64,000 bases of DNA from CAVQGM01 sp963712065 (GCA_963712065.1 CAVQGM010000001.1:1054001-1118000), one strand, 5' to 3'. Numbered from the stretch's first letter, positions 51,560-61,286 are shown. Notes: generated by a model from the sequence alone, not told the origin. Numbers and translations: made by a program.

Positions 51560-53086
51560 TCAGGCAGCGAGGCCCCGACGGCCCGCCGTTCGGGCCTCGG
51601 CCTCGCCGGCGATGCCGTCGAGCAGGCTCGGGAACACGAAGCGGTGGAAGGGCGCCACGCCGAGCCAGTAGACGCGTCCCCACAGGCCTCGCGGGTGGAA
51701 GCGGGCGAGCTGGTGGACGACGCAGCGATCGGGGTCGTCGGCCGCCGGGAGGATCCGCCACTCGAGCCACGCGTCGCCGGGCAGACGCATCTCGGCCCGC
51801 AGGCGCACCAGGTGGGGCCGCTCCAGGGCCTCCACCCGCCAGAAGTCGAGGGCCTCGCCCACACGGAGCTCGGTCGGGTGCCGGCGGCCCCGGCGCATGC
51901 CCGGCCCCCCGACGACCTTGTCGAACAGGCCGCGCAGGCTCCACAGCCACTCCCCCGTGTACCAGCCGTGGGTGCCGCCGATGGCGGTGACGACGTCGTA
52001 CACGTCCTCCGGCCGGGCGTGGATCGCGTGCTGCCGTCGGTCGGCGAGCACCGTGCCGCCCGACCAGTTGGGATCGGTGGGCATCGGTTCGGCCGACCGC
52101 GCGCCGATGTCGGCCCCGGCCCAGCTCGTCGTGACCTCACCGGCGCGGATGCGACCGAGGGCCAGGCGCACGGCGGTGCGGTAGCTGTGCAGCGGCCCCG
52201 GGCACAGCCGCTCGATGGCATCGTCGTGGACGACGACCTCGTTCACCAGGCTGTCGACGAGGGGACGGGCGAGCGAGCGGGGCAGCGGGGTCACCAGGCC
52301 CACCCACCACGACGACAGGCTGGGCGACAGCACCGGGACGGGGATCAGCCGCCGGCGGCGCAGGCCCGCCTCCTCGGCGTAGATCTCCATCATCTGCCGG
52401 TAGCTCAGGACGTCGCTCCCGCCGATCTCGAGCACCCGACCGGCGGTGGCCGGTGTGCCGAGGACCTCGACGAGGTAGCGGAGCACGTCGCGCACGGCGA
52501 TGGGCTGGCAGCGGGTCTCGACCCACTTCGGGGTCACCATCACGGGGAGCACCTCGACGAGGTAGCGCAGCATCTCGAACGACGCGCTGCCCGACCCGAT
52601 GATCACCGCCGCCCGCAGCTCGGTGACCGGCACGGGCCCGTCGGCCAGCACCTCGCCCACCTCGTGGCGGCTGGCCAGGTGGGGCGACAGGTCGGCCGAC
52701 CCGGTGCCGCCGTCGCCGAGGCCGCCGAGGTACACGAGTCGCCGGACGCCGGCGGCCGCGGCCGCATCCCGGAAGTTGGCGGCGGCCTTCCGGTCGCGCT
52801 CGATCCAGTCGACGTCGGCGCCGATCGAGTGGATCAGGTAGTAGGCCGCGTCCACGTCGTCGAAGGCGCCGTCGAGGGGCTCGGTCACGTCGCCCTCGAC
52901 GATCTCGACCCGAGGGGCCCAGGGCGCGGCGGCCAGCTTGGCCGGGGTGCGCACCAGGCACCGCACCCGGTAGCCGGCGGCGAGCAGCTCACCCACGAGG
53001 CGGCCACCGATGTAGCCGGAGGCCCCGGCCACCAGCACCAACGAGCCCGGCTCGACGGCGAGGGGATCGTCGGTGGACGCGGTCAT
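51560..53086 (-). CDS. SDR / DUF2867 two-domain protein
   Basis: The 508-residue protein starts with an extended SDR (VLVAGASGYIGGRLVGELL, YLIHSIGADVDWIERDRK, RLVYLGGLG) to about residue 300 and ends with a DUF2867 domain (residues about 350-495: WSLRGLFDKVVGGPG, LGVAPFHRFVF). This architecture is common in actinobacteria and its substrate is unknown. The catalytic Tyr is not in the usual YxxxK context, so it may be a non-canonical or binding-only SDR. Its ATG overlaps the upstream gene stop by four bases. Confidence 0.88.
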   Translation of the reverse strand: MTASTDDPLAVEPGSLVLVAGASGYIGGRLVGELLAAGYRVRCLVRTPAKLAAAPWAPRVEIVEGDVTEPLDGAFDDVDAAYYLIHSIGADVDWIERDRKAAANFRDAAAAAGVRRLVYLGGLGDGGTGSADLSPHLASRHEVGEVLADGPVPVTELRAAVIIGSGSASFEMLRYLVEVLPVMVTPKWVETRCQPIAVRDVLRYLVEVLGTPATAGRVLEIGGSDVLSYRQMMEIYAEEAGLRRRRLIPVPVLSPSLSSWWVGLVTPLPRSLARPLVDSLVNEVVVHDDAIERLCPGPLHSYRTAVRLALGRIRAGEVTTSWAGADIGARSAEPMPTDPNWSGGTVLADRRQHAIHARPEDVYDVVTAIGGTHGWYTGEWLWSLRGLFDKVVGGPGMRRGRRHPTELRVGEALDFWRVEALERPHLVRLRAEMRLPGDAWLEWRILPAADDPDRCVVHQLARFHPRGLWGRVYWLGVAPFHRFVFPSLLDGIAGEAEARTAGRRGLAA

Positions 53087-53460
53087 TGGCTGCGGAGGGC
53101 GACGCGCTCGCCGATGAACCAGGCGAGATCGTGACGGTCGGGGTGCTGGACGACGACCCGAGCCGGGTCATCGAGGTCGGTGTCGATGACCAGCACCTCG
53201 TCGTCGCGGTACACCGACCAGAACTGTCGGGCGGCGGGGCGTCCCTTCATCCCGAACGTGCCCGTGGCCATGATGCCGGGCAGGTACCGACCACCGATCC
53301 GCCACGCGAGGTCCTTGCGGACCTCGTCGACCGGCCGGACCGTCGCCGACACGATGTGGTCCATGGGGACGGCGTGGTGCCAGCTGAGGGCGGCGAAGGC
53401 GTCGGCCCCGTCGAGGTCGAACTGGACACGGTCGTCGTGGACGTGAACGCGAACGGCCAT
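53083..53460 (-). CDS. Small conserved hypothetical protein, PH-like
   Basis: The 125-residue protein is beta-rich (AVRVHVHDDRVQFDLDGADAF, PMDHIVSATVRPVDEVRKDL, QFWSVYRDDEVLVIDTDLDD) and resembles small PH-like proteins that precede SDR/DUF2867 genes. I cannot name a family with certainty. The ATG is taken at 53460; the frame continues upstream only through the hairpin. Its stop overlaps the SDR ATG (ATGA), so it heads the four-gene parA operon. Confidence 0.75.
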   Translation of the reverse strand: MAVRVHVHDDRVQFDLDGADAFAALSWHHAVPMDHIVSATVRPVDEVRKDLAWRIGGRYLPGIMATGTFGMKGRPAARQFWSVYRDDEVLVIDTDLDDPARVVVQHPDRHDLAWFIGERVALRSQ

Positions 53461-53477
53461 GCCCCCGAGGCTACGGC

Positions 53478-53523
53478 TCTGGTGTGGGATCCGGTCGCCC
53501 GGGCGACCAGGTTCCACACCAGA
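53478..53523. terminator. Long hairpin separating two minus-strand operons
   Basis: The centre GGTCGCCCGGGCGACC (53493-53508) is a perfect 16-base palindrome. Outside it TCTGGTGTGGGA (53478-53489) pairs with TTCCACACCAGA (53512-53523) with one mismatch. The structure lies just beyond the stop of the molybdopterin gene and 18 bases before the start of the next gene, so it could be a terminator or an operator. Confidence 0.65.
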
Positions 53524-53543
53524 ACGGTTCGGTCCGACGGGCG

Positions 53544-55580
53544 TCACGCCCGTTCGACCTCGACCCGGGCGTCGTTGAAGGTGGCGCCGCCGGCGAGATC
53601 GGCCAGGGCGTCGGGGGCGAAGGCGTTGGCGGTCAGGCCCCCCGGGAAGCACCGCCGCCAGGCGCCCTTGGGCAGGGTCGCCACCCCGGGACGCAGATCC
53701 GGGTCGAGCCTGGCCACCACCTCGAGCACCACCGCCGTGCCGCCGCCGGCCCCGCCCCGGACCCGGACCGGGTCACCGTCGCCGATGCCGCGGGCGGCGG
53801 CGTCGTCGGGGTGGAGGTGCACCGGCGGAGCGCCGTCGTCGAGCTCGCCGAACATCGAGTTGATGGTTCGGGGTGTGGCCGGGCTGAGCAGCGTGAGGGG
53901 ACGATCGTCGTCGAGGGGGCGGTAGGTCGGCAGCCGGTCGACGCCGTCGAGGTCGGGGGCGACGAGGCGGGCGCGACGGTCGGGCGTGGTCGGGAACACG
54001 TCGGCGAACTGCACCCGGCCGGCGCCGAGATCGGCGGCGGGCGGCAGCCCGTCGGGCAGGGCCACCTCGAGGCGCCGGTGCGGATCGGGGTCGAACCCGG
54101 TGGGCTCGAACCCGAGGCGAACGGCCAGACCGGCGACGACCTCGTCGTTCGTGCGGGACCCGCCCACCGGCGCGATCACGGAGACCATCGGCTCGGCGGT
54201 GAACGCGCCGTAGGGCACCGACACGTCGGTGGCCTCGAAGTGGGTGGTGGCCGGCAGCACGACGTCGGCGAGGGCGGCGGTGTCGGTGAGCACCTGGTCG
54301 TGCACGACGGTGAACACGTCGTCCCGCGCCAACCCCTCGAGGACCCGCACCTGGTCGGGGGCGGTGACCGCCGGGTTCGAGCCCTGCACGAACAACACGG
54401 CCACCGGCGGGTCGAGCTCGCGATCGTTCAGCCAGCGACCGAGGTGGTTCATGTTGAGCGGCCGGCCGGGCGGGGGCACGACGGCGTCGGGGCCGAGCAC
54501 GGCGCGGGCGACGGCGTCGTCGTCGATGGGGAGGTGGTGGTCGGTGTGCACGTGCACCCCTGCGCCCCGCACGCCGAACTGTCCGGCCAGCACCGGGAGG
54601 GCGAGCACCGCCCGGTGGGCGCTGCCGCCGTTGCGGTTGCGCTCGAAGCCCCATCCCAACCGGAAGGAGCCGGGCCGGCGCTCGCGCACCAGTCGGGCGA
54701 GGGCGGCCACGTCGGCCGGCGCCACGCCGCACACGTCGGCCGCCCGCTCGACGGTCCAGTCGCGACAGGCGTCGAGGTACTCGTCGACGCCGGCGGCGTG
54801 AGCGCCGACGAAGTCGCGGTCGACGCCGCCCTGCCGGTCGAGCTCGGCGGCGACGGCCATGGCCAGCACGACGTCGGTGCCGGGCCGCACGGCCAGGTGG
54901 AGGTCGGCCCGGCGGGCGGTGGCGGTGCGACGCGGGTCGACCACGACCACGGGTGCGCCCCGCCGGCGGGCCCGGTCGATCAGAGGGAGGGCATGGGTGT
55001 TGCTGATGCCGGGGTTGGCGCCCCACACCACGACCAGGTCGGCGTGGTCGAGGTCGGTGAGGTCGGCACCCGGCATGTCGCCGAAGGTCAGCTCCCACGC
55101 CGCGCCGGCGGTCGCCGCGCAGATCGTGTGGAGCACGCGGCTCGAGCCGAGGGCGGCGAAGAGGACCGCCGAGAGCGAACCCTTGGCCAGCACGCCACCG
55201 GACGAGTTGTAGCGCCAGGGCACGATCGACTCGGCGCCGTGGCGGTCGATGGCCGTCCGCATCTCCTCGGCGACCAGGTCGAGCGCCTCGTCCCAATCGG
55301 CCTCTCGCCACCGGCCCGAGCCCTTGGGGCCGGTGCGGATCAGCGGGCGGCGCACCCGCTCGGGCGCGTACACGCGGCGGGCGTGGCCCCGCACCTTGCG
55401 GCAGATCCAGCCCTCGGTGAGCGGGTTGACGGCGTCGTCGACCGGCGCCGCACCGACCTCGGTCAGCACGCCGTCGACGACGGTGACCTCGAGCGAGCAG
55501 CCGTCGGGGCAGTCGAGCGGGCAGGCGGTGCGGACGCGACGCACGCCGGGCCCGGCGGGAGCCCGGTGCGTCGGTTCCAT
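53544..55580 (-). CDS. Molybdopterin oxidoreductase (formate dehydrogenase/nitrate reductase-like catalytic subunit)
   Basis: The 678-residue protein starts with a 4Fe-4S motif (Cys20, Cys24, Cys28, Cys60: TACPLDCPDGCS ... WICRKVRG) and continues with Mo-bis-MGD domains (GANPGISNTHALPL, QGSNPAVTAPDQ, VLPATTHFEATD) and a C-terminal dinucleotide-binding domain. No Sec or catalytic Cys is seen at the Mo-ligand position, where the sequence is NSSGGVLAKGSLS, so a serine or other ligand is likely. No membrane or signal sequence is present, so it is probably cytoplasmic. Its ATG shares one base with the upstream aldehyde dehydrogenase stop. Substrate unknown. Confidence 0.88.
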   Translation of the reverse strand: MEPTHRAPAGPGVRRVRTACPLDCPDGCSLEVTVVDGVLTEVGAAPVDDAVNPLTEGWICRKVRGHARRVYAPERVRRPLIRTGPKGSGRWREADWDEALDLVAEEMRTAIDRHGAESIVPWRYNSSGGVLAKGSLSAVLFAALGSSRVLHTICAATAGAAWELTFGDMPGADLTDLDHADLVVVWGANPGISNTHALPLIDRARRRGAPVVVVDPRRTATARRADLHLAVRPGTDVVLAMAVAAELDRQGGVDRDFVGAHAAGVDEYLDACRDWTVERAADVCGVAPADVAALARLVRERRPGSFRLGWGFERNRNGGSAHRAVLALPVLAGQFGVRGAGVHVHTDHHLPIDDDAVARAVLGPDAVVPPPGRPLNMNHLGRWLNDRELDPPVAVLFVQGSNPAVTAPDQVRVLEGLARDDVFTVVHDQVLTDTAALADVVLPATTHFEATDVSVPYGAFTAEPMVSVIAPVGGSRTNDEVVAGLAVRLGFEPTGFDPDPHRRLEVALPDGLPPAADLGAGRVQFADVFPTTPDRRARLVAPDLDGVDRLPTYRPLDDDRPLTLLSPATPRTINSMFGELDDGAPPVHLHPDDAAARGIGDGDPVRVRGGAGGGTAVVLEVVARLDPDLRPGVATLPKGAWRRCFPGGLTANAFAPDALADLAGGATFNDARVEVERA

Positions 55581-57013
55581 CAGGACTCCTGGATGACGAC
55601 CAGGCGCTCCTCGGTCATCTCGCGGGCCGTCCAGGCCGGCCCTTCCTTGGTGTTCCCCGAGTCGCGCACGCCACCGTAGGGCATCTGGTCGGCACGCCAG
55701 GTGGGCACCTCGTTGACGGTGACCCCACCGAAGTCGAGGGTGCGCGCCGCGCGCAGCGCCTTGTTCAGGTCGTTGGTGAACACACCGGCCTGCAGCCCGT
55801 ACCTGGTGTCGTTGGCCATGCGGAGGGCGTGGTCGAAGTCGTCGTAGGCCTGCACGCCGACGACGGGGCCGAACACCTCGGTGCGACAGACCTGCATCTC
55901 GGCCCGAACGCCCGACAGCACGGTGGGGCGCAGCACGTCGTCATCGGTGAGGGAGCCACCGGCCTCGACGACGGCACCCTCGCCCACGGCCTCGTCGACC
56001 CAGGACTTCACCCGGTCGGTCTCGCCCCGGTTGATGAGCGCGCTGACGTCGGTGGTTTCGGCCAGTGGGTCGCCCACCTCGAGCCCCTCCACCGCCGCGA
56101 CCAGGGCCTCGGTGAAGTCCTCCGCGATCGACGAGTGGACGTAGGCCCGCTGCACCGAGATGCACGACTGCCCGGCGAACGCATAGCCGGCAACCGAGAC
56201 CTTGGCCGCCGCCGTCTGCCAGTCGGCGTCGGGCTCGATGATGATCGGCGAGTTGTTGCCGAGCTCGAGGCTCACCTTCTTGCGGGCGGCCCGGGCCCGG
56301 ATGCCCCAGCCCACGTCGGGCGAGCCGGTGAAGGTGACCATGGCGACGTCGGGGTGCTCGACCAGGTGGTTCGCCACCGAGCCCGGGCAGGTGACGACGT
56401 GCAGCCAGCCCGGCGGCAGCCCGCACTCGTCGATCAGCAGCGAGGCGAGGGCGAGGGCGGTGAGGGGGGTGGCCGACGCCGGCTTCAGCACGACCGGGCA
56501 GCCGGCGGCGATGGCCGGCGCCAACTTGTGGGCGACAAGGTTGAGCGGGAAGTTGAACGGCGAGATGGCGGCGATGACCCCGACCGGCACCCGCAGGATC
56601 AGTCCGAGCTTGCCGACGCCGACGGTGCTGGCGTCGAGCGGCACCGTCCCGCCGGTGAGGGTGCGGGCCACGGCGGCCGAGAACCGGAACGTGTCGACGG
56701 CCCGGGCCGCCTCGACCCGGGCCGTCTTGATCGGCTTGGCCGCCTCCTCGGCGATGGTGCGGGCGAACTCCTCCTGCCGCTCCTGGAGCAGGACGGCGGC
56801 CTTGTCGAGGATCAGGGCCCGCTCCCACGCCGGCAGAGCGCCCTCGAGGTGGCGGGCGAGGGCCTCCTCGACGGCGGCGTCGAGGTGCTCGGTGCCGGCG
56901 ACGGGCACGAGCCCGACCTCGTGGCCGTCGTAGGGCGACAGCACGGGGGACACCTCGCCGGTGGTGACCTCCTTGGAGCCGATGCGCATGGGGGTCACGG
57001 TGGGGGCGGTCAT
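55580..57013 (-). CDS. NAD(P)-dependent aldehyde dehydrogenase
   Basis: The 477-residue enzyme has the ALDH core: ISPFNFPLNLVAHKLAPAIA, FTGSPDVGWGIRA, catalytic Glu in VSLELGNNSP and catalytic Cys in GYAFAGQSCISVQR, plus the cofactor motif EVFGPVVGVQAY. It is most like aldehyde dehydrogenases annotated as phosphonoacetaldehyde or lactaldehyde type; substrate is unresolved. The neighbourhood of aminotransferases and MMSDH points to a semialdehyde. It is 11 bases from mmsA and overlaps the Mo-enzyme gene. Confidence 0.92.
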   Translation of the reverse strand: MTAPTVTPMRIGSKEVTTGEVSPVLSPYDGHEVGLVPVAGTEHLDAAVEEALARHLEGALPAWERALILDKAAVLLQERQEEFARTIAEEAAKPIKTARVEAARAVDTFRFSAAVARTLTGGTVPLDASTVGVGKLGLILRVPVGVIAAISPFNFPLNLVAHKLAPAIAAGCPVVLKPASATPLTALALASLLIDECGLPPGWLHVVTCPGSVANHLVEHPDVAMVTFTGSPDVGWGIRARAARKKVSLELGNNSPIIIEPDADWQTAAAKVSVAGYAFAGQSCISVQRAYVHSSIAEDFTEALVAAVEGLEVGDPLAETTDVSALINRGETDRVKSWVDEAVGEGAVVEAGGSLTDDDVLRPTVLSGVRAEMQVCRTEVFGPVVGVQAYDDFDHALRMANDTRYGLQAGVFTNDLNKALRAARTLDFGGVTVNEVPTWRADQMPYGGVRDSGNTKEGPAWTAREMTEERLVVIQES

Positions 57014-57024
57014 CGGGGTCTACC

Positions 57025-58533
57025 TCACGTGTTGGTCGGGAAGCCGAGGTCGGGGCCGCGGGTGGTGGGCGACGGCCACCTGCTCGTGACCACCTTCCCA
57101 CGGGTGTAGAAGTGCACGCCCTCCGTTCCGTGCATGTGCGTGTCCCCGAACAGGGAGTCGTTCCAGCCCCCGAACGAGTAGTACGCCATGGGCACGGGGA
57201 TCGGGACGTTGACGCCGACCATGCCGGCCTCGATCTCGAACTGGAAGCGGCGGGCGGCGCCGCCGTCGCGGGTGAACACGGCGACGCCGTTGCCGTAGGC
57301 GTTGTCGTTCACGAGGGCGACGCCGGCCTCGTACGACGACGCCCGCACCACCACCAGCACCGGCCCGAAGATCTCGTCCCGGTACACCGTCATGTCCGGG
57401 GTCACGTGGTCGAGCAGGCACGGCCCGAGCCAGAAGCCCTGCTCGTGCCCGGCGACCGCGATGCCGCGACCGTCGACCACCAGCTCGGCCCCTTCGGCGA
57501 CCCCCCGGTCGACATAGCCGGCGACCCGGTCGCGGTGCTCGCGGGTGACGAGCGGGCCCATGTCGGCACCGGCCTCGGTGCCGGGAGCGATCTTCAGTCC
57601 GGCGATGCGCTGGCCGATCCTGGCGACCAGCTCGTCGCCGACGGGATCGACGGCGACGACGACGGAGATGGCCATGCACCGCTCGCCGGCGGATCCGTAG
57701 CCGGCGCTCACGGCGGCGTCGGCGGCCTGGTCGAGGTCGGCGTCGGGCAACACGACCATGTGGTTCTTGGCCCCACCGAGGGCCTGCACCCGCTTGCCGT
57801 GGCGGGCCGCCGTCTCGTAGACGTGGCGGGCGATGGGCGTCGAGCCCACGAAGCTGACGGCGTCGACGCCGGGGTGGGTGAGCAGGCCGTCGACCGCCTC
57901 GCGGTCGCCCTGCAGCACGGTGAACACGCCGTCGGGGAGCCCGGCGTCGGACCACAGCTCGGCGAGCAGGATCGAGGCCCCCGGGTCGCGCTCGCTCGGC
58001 TTCAGGATGAAGGCGTTGCCGCAGGCGATGGCCATGGGGAACATCCACATGGGCACCATGGCGGGGAAGTTGAACGGGGTGACGCCGGCGCAGACGCCGA
58101 CCGGCTGGCGGATCGAGAACACGTCGACGTCGCTCGACACCTGCTCGCTGTACGAGCCCTTCAGCAGGTGGGGGAGCCCGCAGGCGAAGTCGACGACCTC
58201 GAGGCCGCGGCCCACCTCGCCGGCGGCGTCGGACAGCACCTTGCCGTGCTGGTGGGTGATGACCCGGGCCAGATCCTGGCGATGGCGCGAGACCAGCTCC
58301 CGGAACGCGAACAGCACGCCGGCCCGCTTGGTGAGCGACGCGGCGCGCCACTCGGTGAACGCCGCACGGGCCGAGGCGACGGCGGTGTCGACGTCCCTGT
58401 CCGACGCGAGACGCACCTCGGCGGTCACCTCGCCGGTGGCCGGGTCGTACACGGGCGCCGTGCGCTCGCCGCCGCCCTCCCAGCCCTTGCCGTCGACCCA
58501 GTGCGTGATGACGTTGGTGCCGGCCGCGCTCAT
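57025..58533 (-). CDS. mmsA: CoA-acylating methylmalonate-semialdehyde dehydrogenase
   Basis: The 502-residue enzyme converts malonate or methylmalonate semialdehyde to acetyl- or propionyl-CoA. It has the MMSDH pattern VTPFNFPAMVPMWMFPMAIA, QALGGAKNHMVVLPDAD (without the usual catalytic Glu), the active Cys in GSAGERCMAISV and EIFGPVLVVV. GxGAKNH is distinctive of MMSDH. The ATG overlaps the aminotransferase stop by four bases (ATGA), so transamination and this step are coupled. Confidence 0.95.
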   Translation of the reverse strand: MSAAGTNVITHWVDGKGWEGGGERTAPVYDPATGEVTAEVRLASDRDVDTAVASARAAFTEWRAASLTKRAGVLFAFRELVSRHRQDLARVITHQHGKVLSDAAGEVGRGLEVVDFACGLPHLLKGSYSEQVSSDVDVFSIRQPVGVCAGVTPFNFPAMVPMWMFPMAIACGNAFILKPSERDPGASILLAELWSDAGLPDGVFTVLQGDREAVDGLLTHPGVDAVSFVGSTPIARHVYETAARHGKRVQALGGAKNHMVVLPDADLDQAADAAVSAGYGSAGERCMAISVVVAVDPVGDELVARIGQRIAGLKIAPGTEAGADMGPLVTREHRDRVAGYVDRGVAEGAELVVDGRGIAVAGHEQGFWLGPCLLDHVTPDMTVYRDEIFGPVLVVVRASSYEAGVALVNDNAYGNGVAVFTRDGGAARRFQFEIEAGMVGVNVPIPVPMAYYSFGGWNDSLFGDTHMHGTEGVHFYTRGKVVTSRWPSPTTRGPDLGFPTNT

Positions 58534-59846
58534 GCGCCGACCTCTTCCTGGTCGATCGTGGCGAGGACGTCGAGGAGGATGCCCGTCCCGGTGTCGGCCT
58601 CGTCGGCGGTCAGCGACAGCGGCGGGGCGACCCGCAGGCAGTTGCCGTACAGCCCGCCCTTGCCGATGAGCAGGCCCTGACGCTTGGCGTGCTCGAGGGC
58701 GCGCGACGCGCCGGCGGGGTTGGGGGTGTGGCCGTCGGCGGCGACCAGCTCGACGCCGATCATCAGGCCCTTTCCCCGCACCTCGCCGACCACGCCGAAC
58801 TTCTCCTCCGCCGGCCGCAGCTGGTCGAGGATGCGGCTGCCGACCACCGCGGCGTTGGCCTGCAGGTCGTGGTCGAGCAGGTACTGGAGGTTGGCGAGGG
58901 ATCCGGCCGTGACCAGCGGGTTGCCACCGAAGGTCGAGATGGAGTTGGCGGTGATCGACTCCATGATGTCGCCCCGGGCGACGACGCCGGCCATGGCGAG
59001 CCCGTTGCCGAGGCCCTTGGCGAAGGTCAGCAGGTCGGGACGGACGCCCTGGGCCTCGTAGCCCCAGAAGTGCTCGCCGGTGCGACCCCAGCCGGTCTGC
59101 ACCTCGTCGGAGACGTAGAGGATGCCGTACTCGTCGAGCACCTCCTGGAGGGCGCCGAGCATGCCGTCGGGCGGGATGGTGAACCCGCCGACGCCCTGGA
59201 TGGGCTCGGCGATCATGGCGGCCACGTCACCGGCGGTCATGGTGTCGATCACGTCGCGCAGGTCGGCGACGACGGCGCGGGTGTAGGCGCCGTCGTCGAG
59301 GTCTCGGTACGGGCTGCGGAACCGGTAGCCGTTGTGCACGTAGTGCACGGTGAACGGCGACAGGCTCGACGCCGACCAGCCACGGTTCCCGGTGACGCCC
59401 ATGGTGGCGAACGAGCGCCCGTGGTAGCTGTTGCGAAGGGCCAGCACCTGGTTCGACCGGCGGTGGCTCGACGCCAGCAGCAGCGCGGCCTCGTTGGCCT
59501 CGCTGCCCGAGGTGGTGAAGAAGACCTTGGCGTCCGGGATGCCCGACAGCTCGGCCAGCCGCTCGGCCAGCTCGATCTGCGGGCGGATCAGGTACAGGGT
59601 CGACGTGTGGAGCATGCGGCCCGCCTGCTCCTGGATGGCCTCGACGACCTCGGGCACGTGGTAGCCGGTCATGGTGGTGAGGATCCCGCCGAAGAAGTCG
59701 AGGTAGCGGCGGCCCTCGCCGTCGACCACGTGGCGGCCCTCGCCGTCCACGAGCTCGATCGGCTCGTCGTAGTAGAGGGCCAGCCACGACGGCATGACCT
59801 GGCGGTGACGTGCGAGCAGGTCGGCGTGCTCGGGCACGGGTATCAC
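58530..59846 (-). CDS. Class III (aspartate aminotransferase-fold) omega-aminotransferase
   Basis: The 438-residue PLP enzyme has FFTTSGSEANEAALLLAS, YHGRSFATMG, an aspartate in YVSDEVQTGWGRTG and the PLP lysine in LTFAKGLGNGLAMAG. It resembles alanine-glyoxylate and beta-alanine/polyamine aminotransferases. With MMSDH immediately downstream, beta-alanine to malonate semialdehyde is a likely reaction. GTG is the start. It heads the minus-strand operon and is divergent from the FAD oxidase. Confidence 0.9.
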   Translation of the reverse strand: MIPVPEHADLLARHRQVMPSWLALYYDEPIELVDGEGRHVVDGEGRRYLDFFGGILTTMTGYHVPEVVEAIQEQAGRMLHTSTLYLIRPQIELAERLAELSGIPDAKVFFTTSGSEANEAALLLASSHRRSNQVLALRNSYHGRSFATMGVTGNRGWSASSLSPFTVHYVHNGYRFRSPYRDLDDGAYTRAVVADLRDVIDTMTAGDVAAMIAEPIQGVGGFTIPPDGMLGALQEVLDEYGILYVSDEVQTGWGRTGEHFWGYEAQGVRPDLLTFAKGLGNGLAMAGVVARGDIMESITANSISTFGGNPLVTAGSLANLQYLLDHDLQANAAVVGSRILDQLRPAEEKFGVVGEVRGKGLMIGVELVAADGHTPNPAGASRALEHAKRQGLLIGKGGLYGNCLRVAPPLSLTADEADTGTGILLDVLATIDQEEVGA

Positions 59847-59898
59847 GTCCTCGGCGGGAGGGCTCGGCGGCGGAGCGGTTGGTCAGACGGGCAACAGA

Positions 59899-59916
59899 AT
59901 CGCTCGCAGATGCGAT
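59899..59916. promoter_or_regulatory. Weak inverted repeat in the divergent aminotransferase/oxidase promoter
   Basis: ATCGC (59899-59903) and GCGAT (59912-59916) form a five-base inverted repeat separated by eight bases, in the 138-base spacer between the two starts. It may be an operator for both genes. The arms are short, so confidence is low. Confidence 0.25.
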
Positions 59917-59984
59917 GATCAGCACACGATTCCACGGCACCGCCGCCGATTCGTCAAGCGGATCCCGCGAAGTAGCATCCGGCC

Positions 59985-61286
59985 GTGTCCGCCCCGCTCG
60001 CCGACGACCACCGGCCCGGCGTCCTCTGGCACGACACCGCGGCCGGGGCCCTCCCCGACCTCGAGCCCGAGCCGCTGCCCGCCCGGGCCGACGTGGTGGT
60101 CGTCGGCGCCGGCTACGCCGGCCTCTCGGCGGCCCGGGAGCTGGCCCGGCGGGGCCGGTCGGTGGTGGTGCTCGAACGCGACGCCCTCGGCACCGGGGCC
60201 AGCACCCGCAACGGCGGCATGGTGATCCCCGAGCTGAAGGCCGGGCCGGTCACCCTCGAGCGGCGCTACGGCGAGGTCGGCCGCCGCATGTACGACGAGG
60301 TCGCCGAGGCCTTCGACGACGTGGAGCGGCTCGTCGCCGACCACGACGTCGACTGCGGGTACGAGCGCACGGGTCAGCTCTACCTCGCCCACCGCGCCGA
60401 GAAGGTGCCCGAGCTGCAGGCCCTCGCCGAGGAGCACGGGGCGCGGGGCGAACCGGTGCGGTTCGTCGCTCGTGACGAGCTCGCCGACGAGATCGGCTCC
60501 GACGTCTACTTCGCCGGCTTGGTGTTCGAGCGCACCGGCGGGCTCGACCCCGCCCGCTTCCACGCCGGGCTGGTCCGACTCGCCCTCGGCTCCGGTGCTG
60601 CGATCCACGAGCGCACCGCGGCCGAGTCGTGGACGCGCTCGGCCGATGCTGGCGGCGGCACCCGAATCGGGACGTCGCGCGGGGTGATCGAAGCGGCCGA
60701 CGTGGTCGTCACGACCAACGCCACCGCCGACGGACTCGTGCCCTGGCTGCAGCGGCGGGTGCTGCCGGTCGGCAGCTTCGTCATCGCCACCGACGTGCTC
60801 GGGCCCGACCTCGCCGCCGAGCTGTCGCCCCGACGGCGCATGTTCGTGGACACCAAGAACTTCCTCTTCTACTGGCGGCTCACCCCCGACGGCCGGATGC
60901 TGTTCGGCGGTCGCCGGTCGCTGTCGCCCACCACCCTCGACGAAGCCCGTGACTTCCTCTACGACTCGATGGTCCGGGTGCACCCGCAGCTCGCCGGCGT
61001 CCCCGTGGCCCGGTGGTGGGGTGGCGAGGTCGCCATCACCTTCGACCGCCTCCCCCACGCCGGGCGGCTCCCCGGCGGTGCCGGCTGGTTCGCCACCGGG
61101 TGCAACGGGTCGGGCGTGGCCCTCAACTCGTGGCTCGGGGCGCGCCTGGGTGCGGTGGTGGCCGGCGACGCCGAGCTGCCGGCCTGCGCCCGTCGGCCCA
61201 CGCCGACGATCCCGGCCTGGCGGTGGCGGCAGGCCTACCTGCCCGTCGTCGGCCGCTGGTTCCGCCTGCAGGACCGCTCGCGATGA
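59985..61286 (+). CDS. FAD-dependent amine oxidase-like (DAO/PuuB-type) oxidoreductase
   Basis: The 433-residue enzyme has the dinucleotide motif ADVVVVGAGYAGLSAARELA at about residue 35, GTGASTRNGGMVIPEL, and a C-terminal WWGGEVAITFDRLPHAG and GCNGSGVALNSWLG typical of DAO-type enzymes such as gamma-glutamylputrescine oxidase (PuuB). It may oxidise a polyamine or amino acid. GTG start. It is divergent from the aminotransferase/mmsA operon. Confidence 0.88.
   Translation: MSAPLADDHRPGVLWHDTAAGALPDLEPEPLPARADVVVVGAGYAGLSAARELARRGRSVVVLERDALGTGASTRNGGMVIPELKAGPVTLERRYGEVGRRMYDEVAEAFDDVERLVADHDVDCGYERTGQLYLAHRAEKVPELQALAEEHGARGEPVRFVARDELADEIGSDVYFAGLVFERTGGLDPARFHAGLVRLALGSGAAIHERTAAESWTRSADAGGGTRIGTSRGVIEAADVVVTTNATADGLVPWLQRRVLPVGSFVIATDVLGPDLAAELSPRRRMFVDTKNFLFYWRLTPDGRMLFGGRRSLSPTTLDEARDFLYDSMVRVHPQLAGVPVARWWGGEVAITFDRLPHAGRLPGGAGWFATGCNGSGVALNSWLGARLGAVVAGDAELPACARRPTPTIPAWRWRQAYLPVVGRWFRLQDRSR

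Noticed and set aside
53484..55679. Plus-strand 731-codon frame
   Set aside because: Shadow of the molybdopterin oxidoreductase, with no motifs or start signal.
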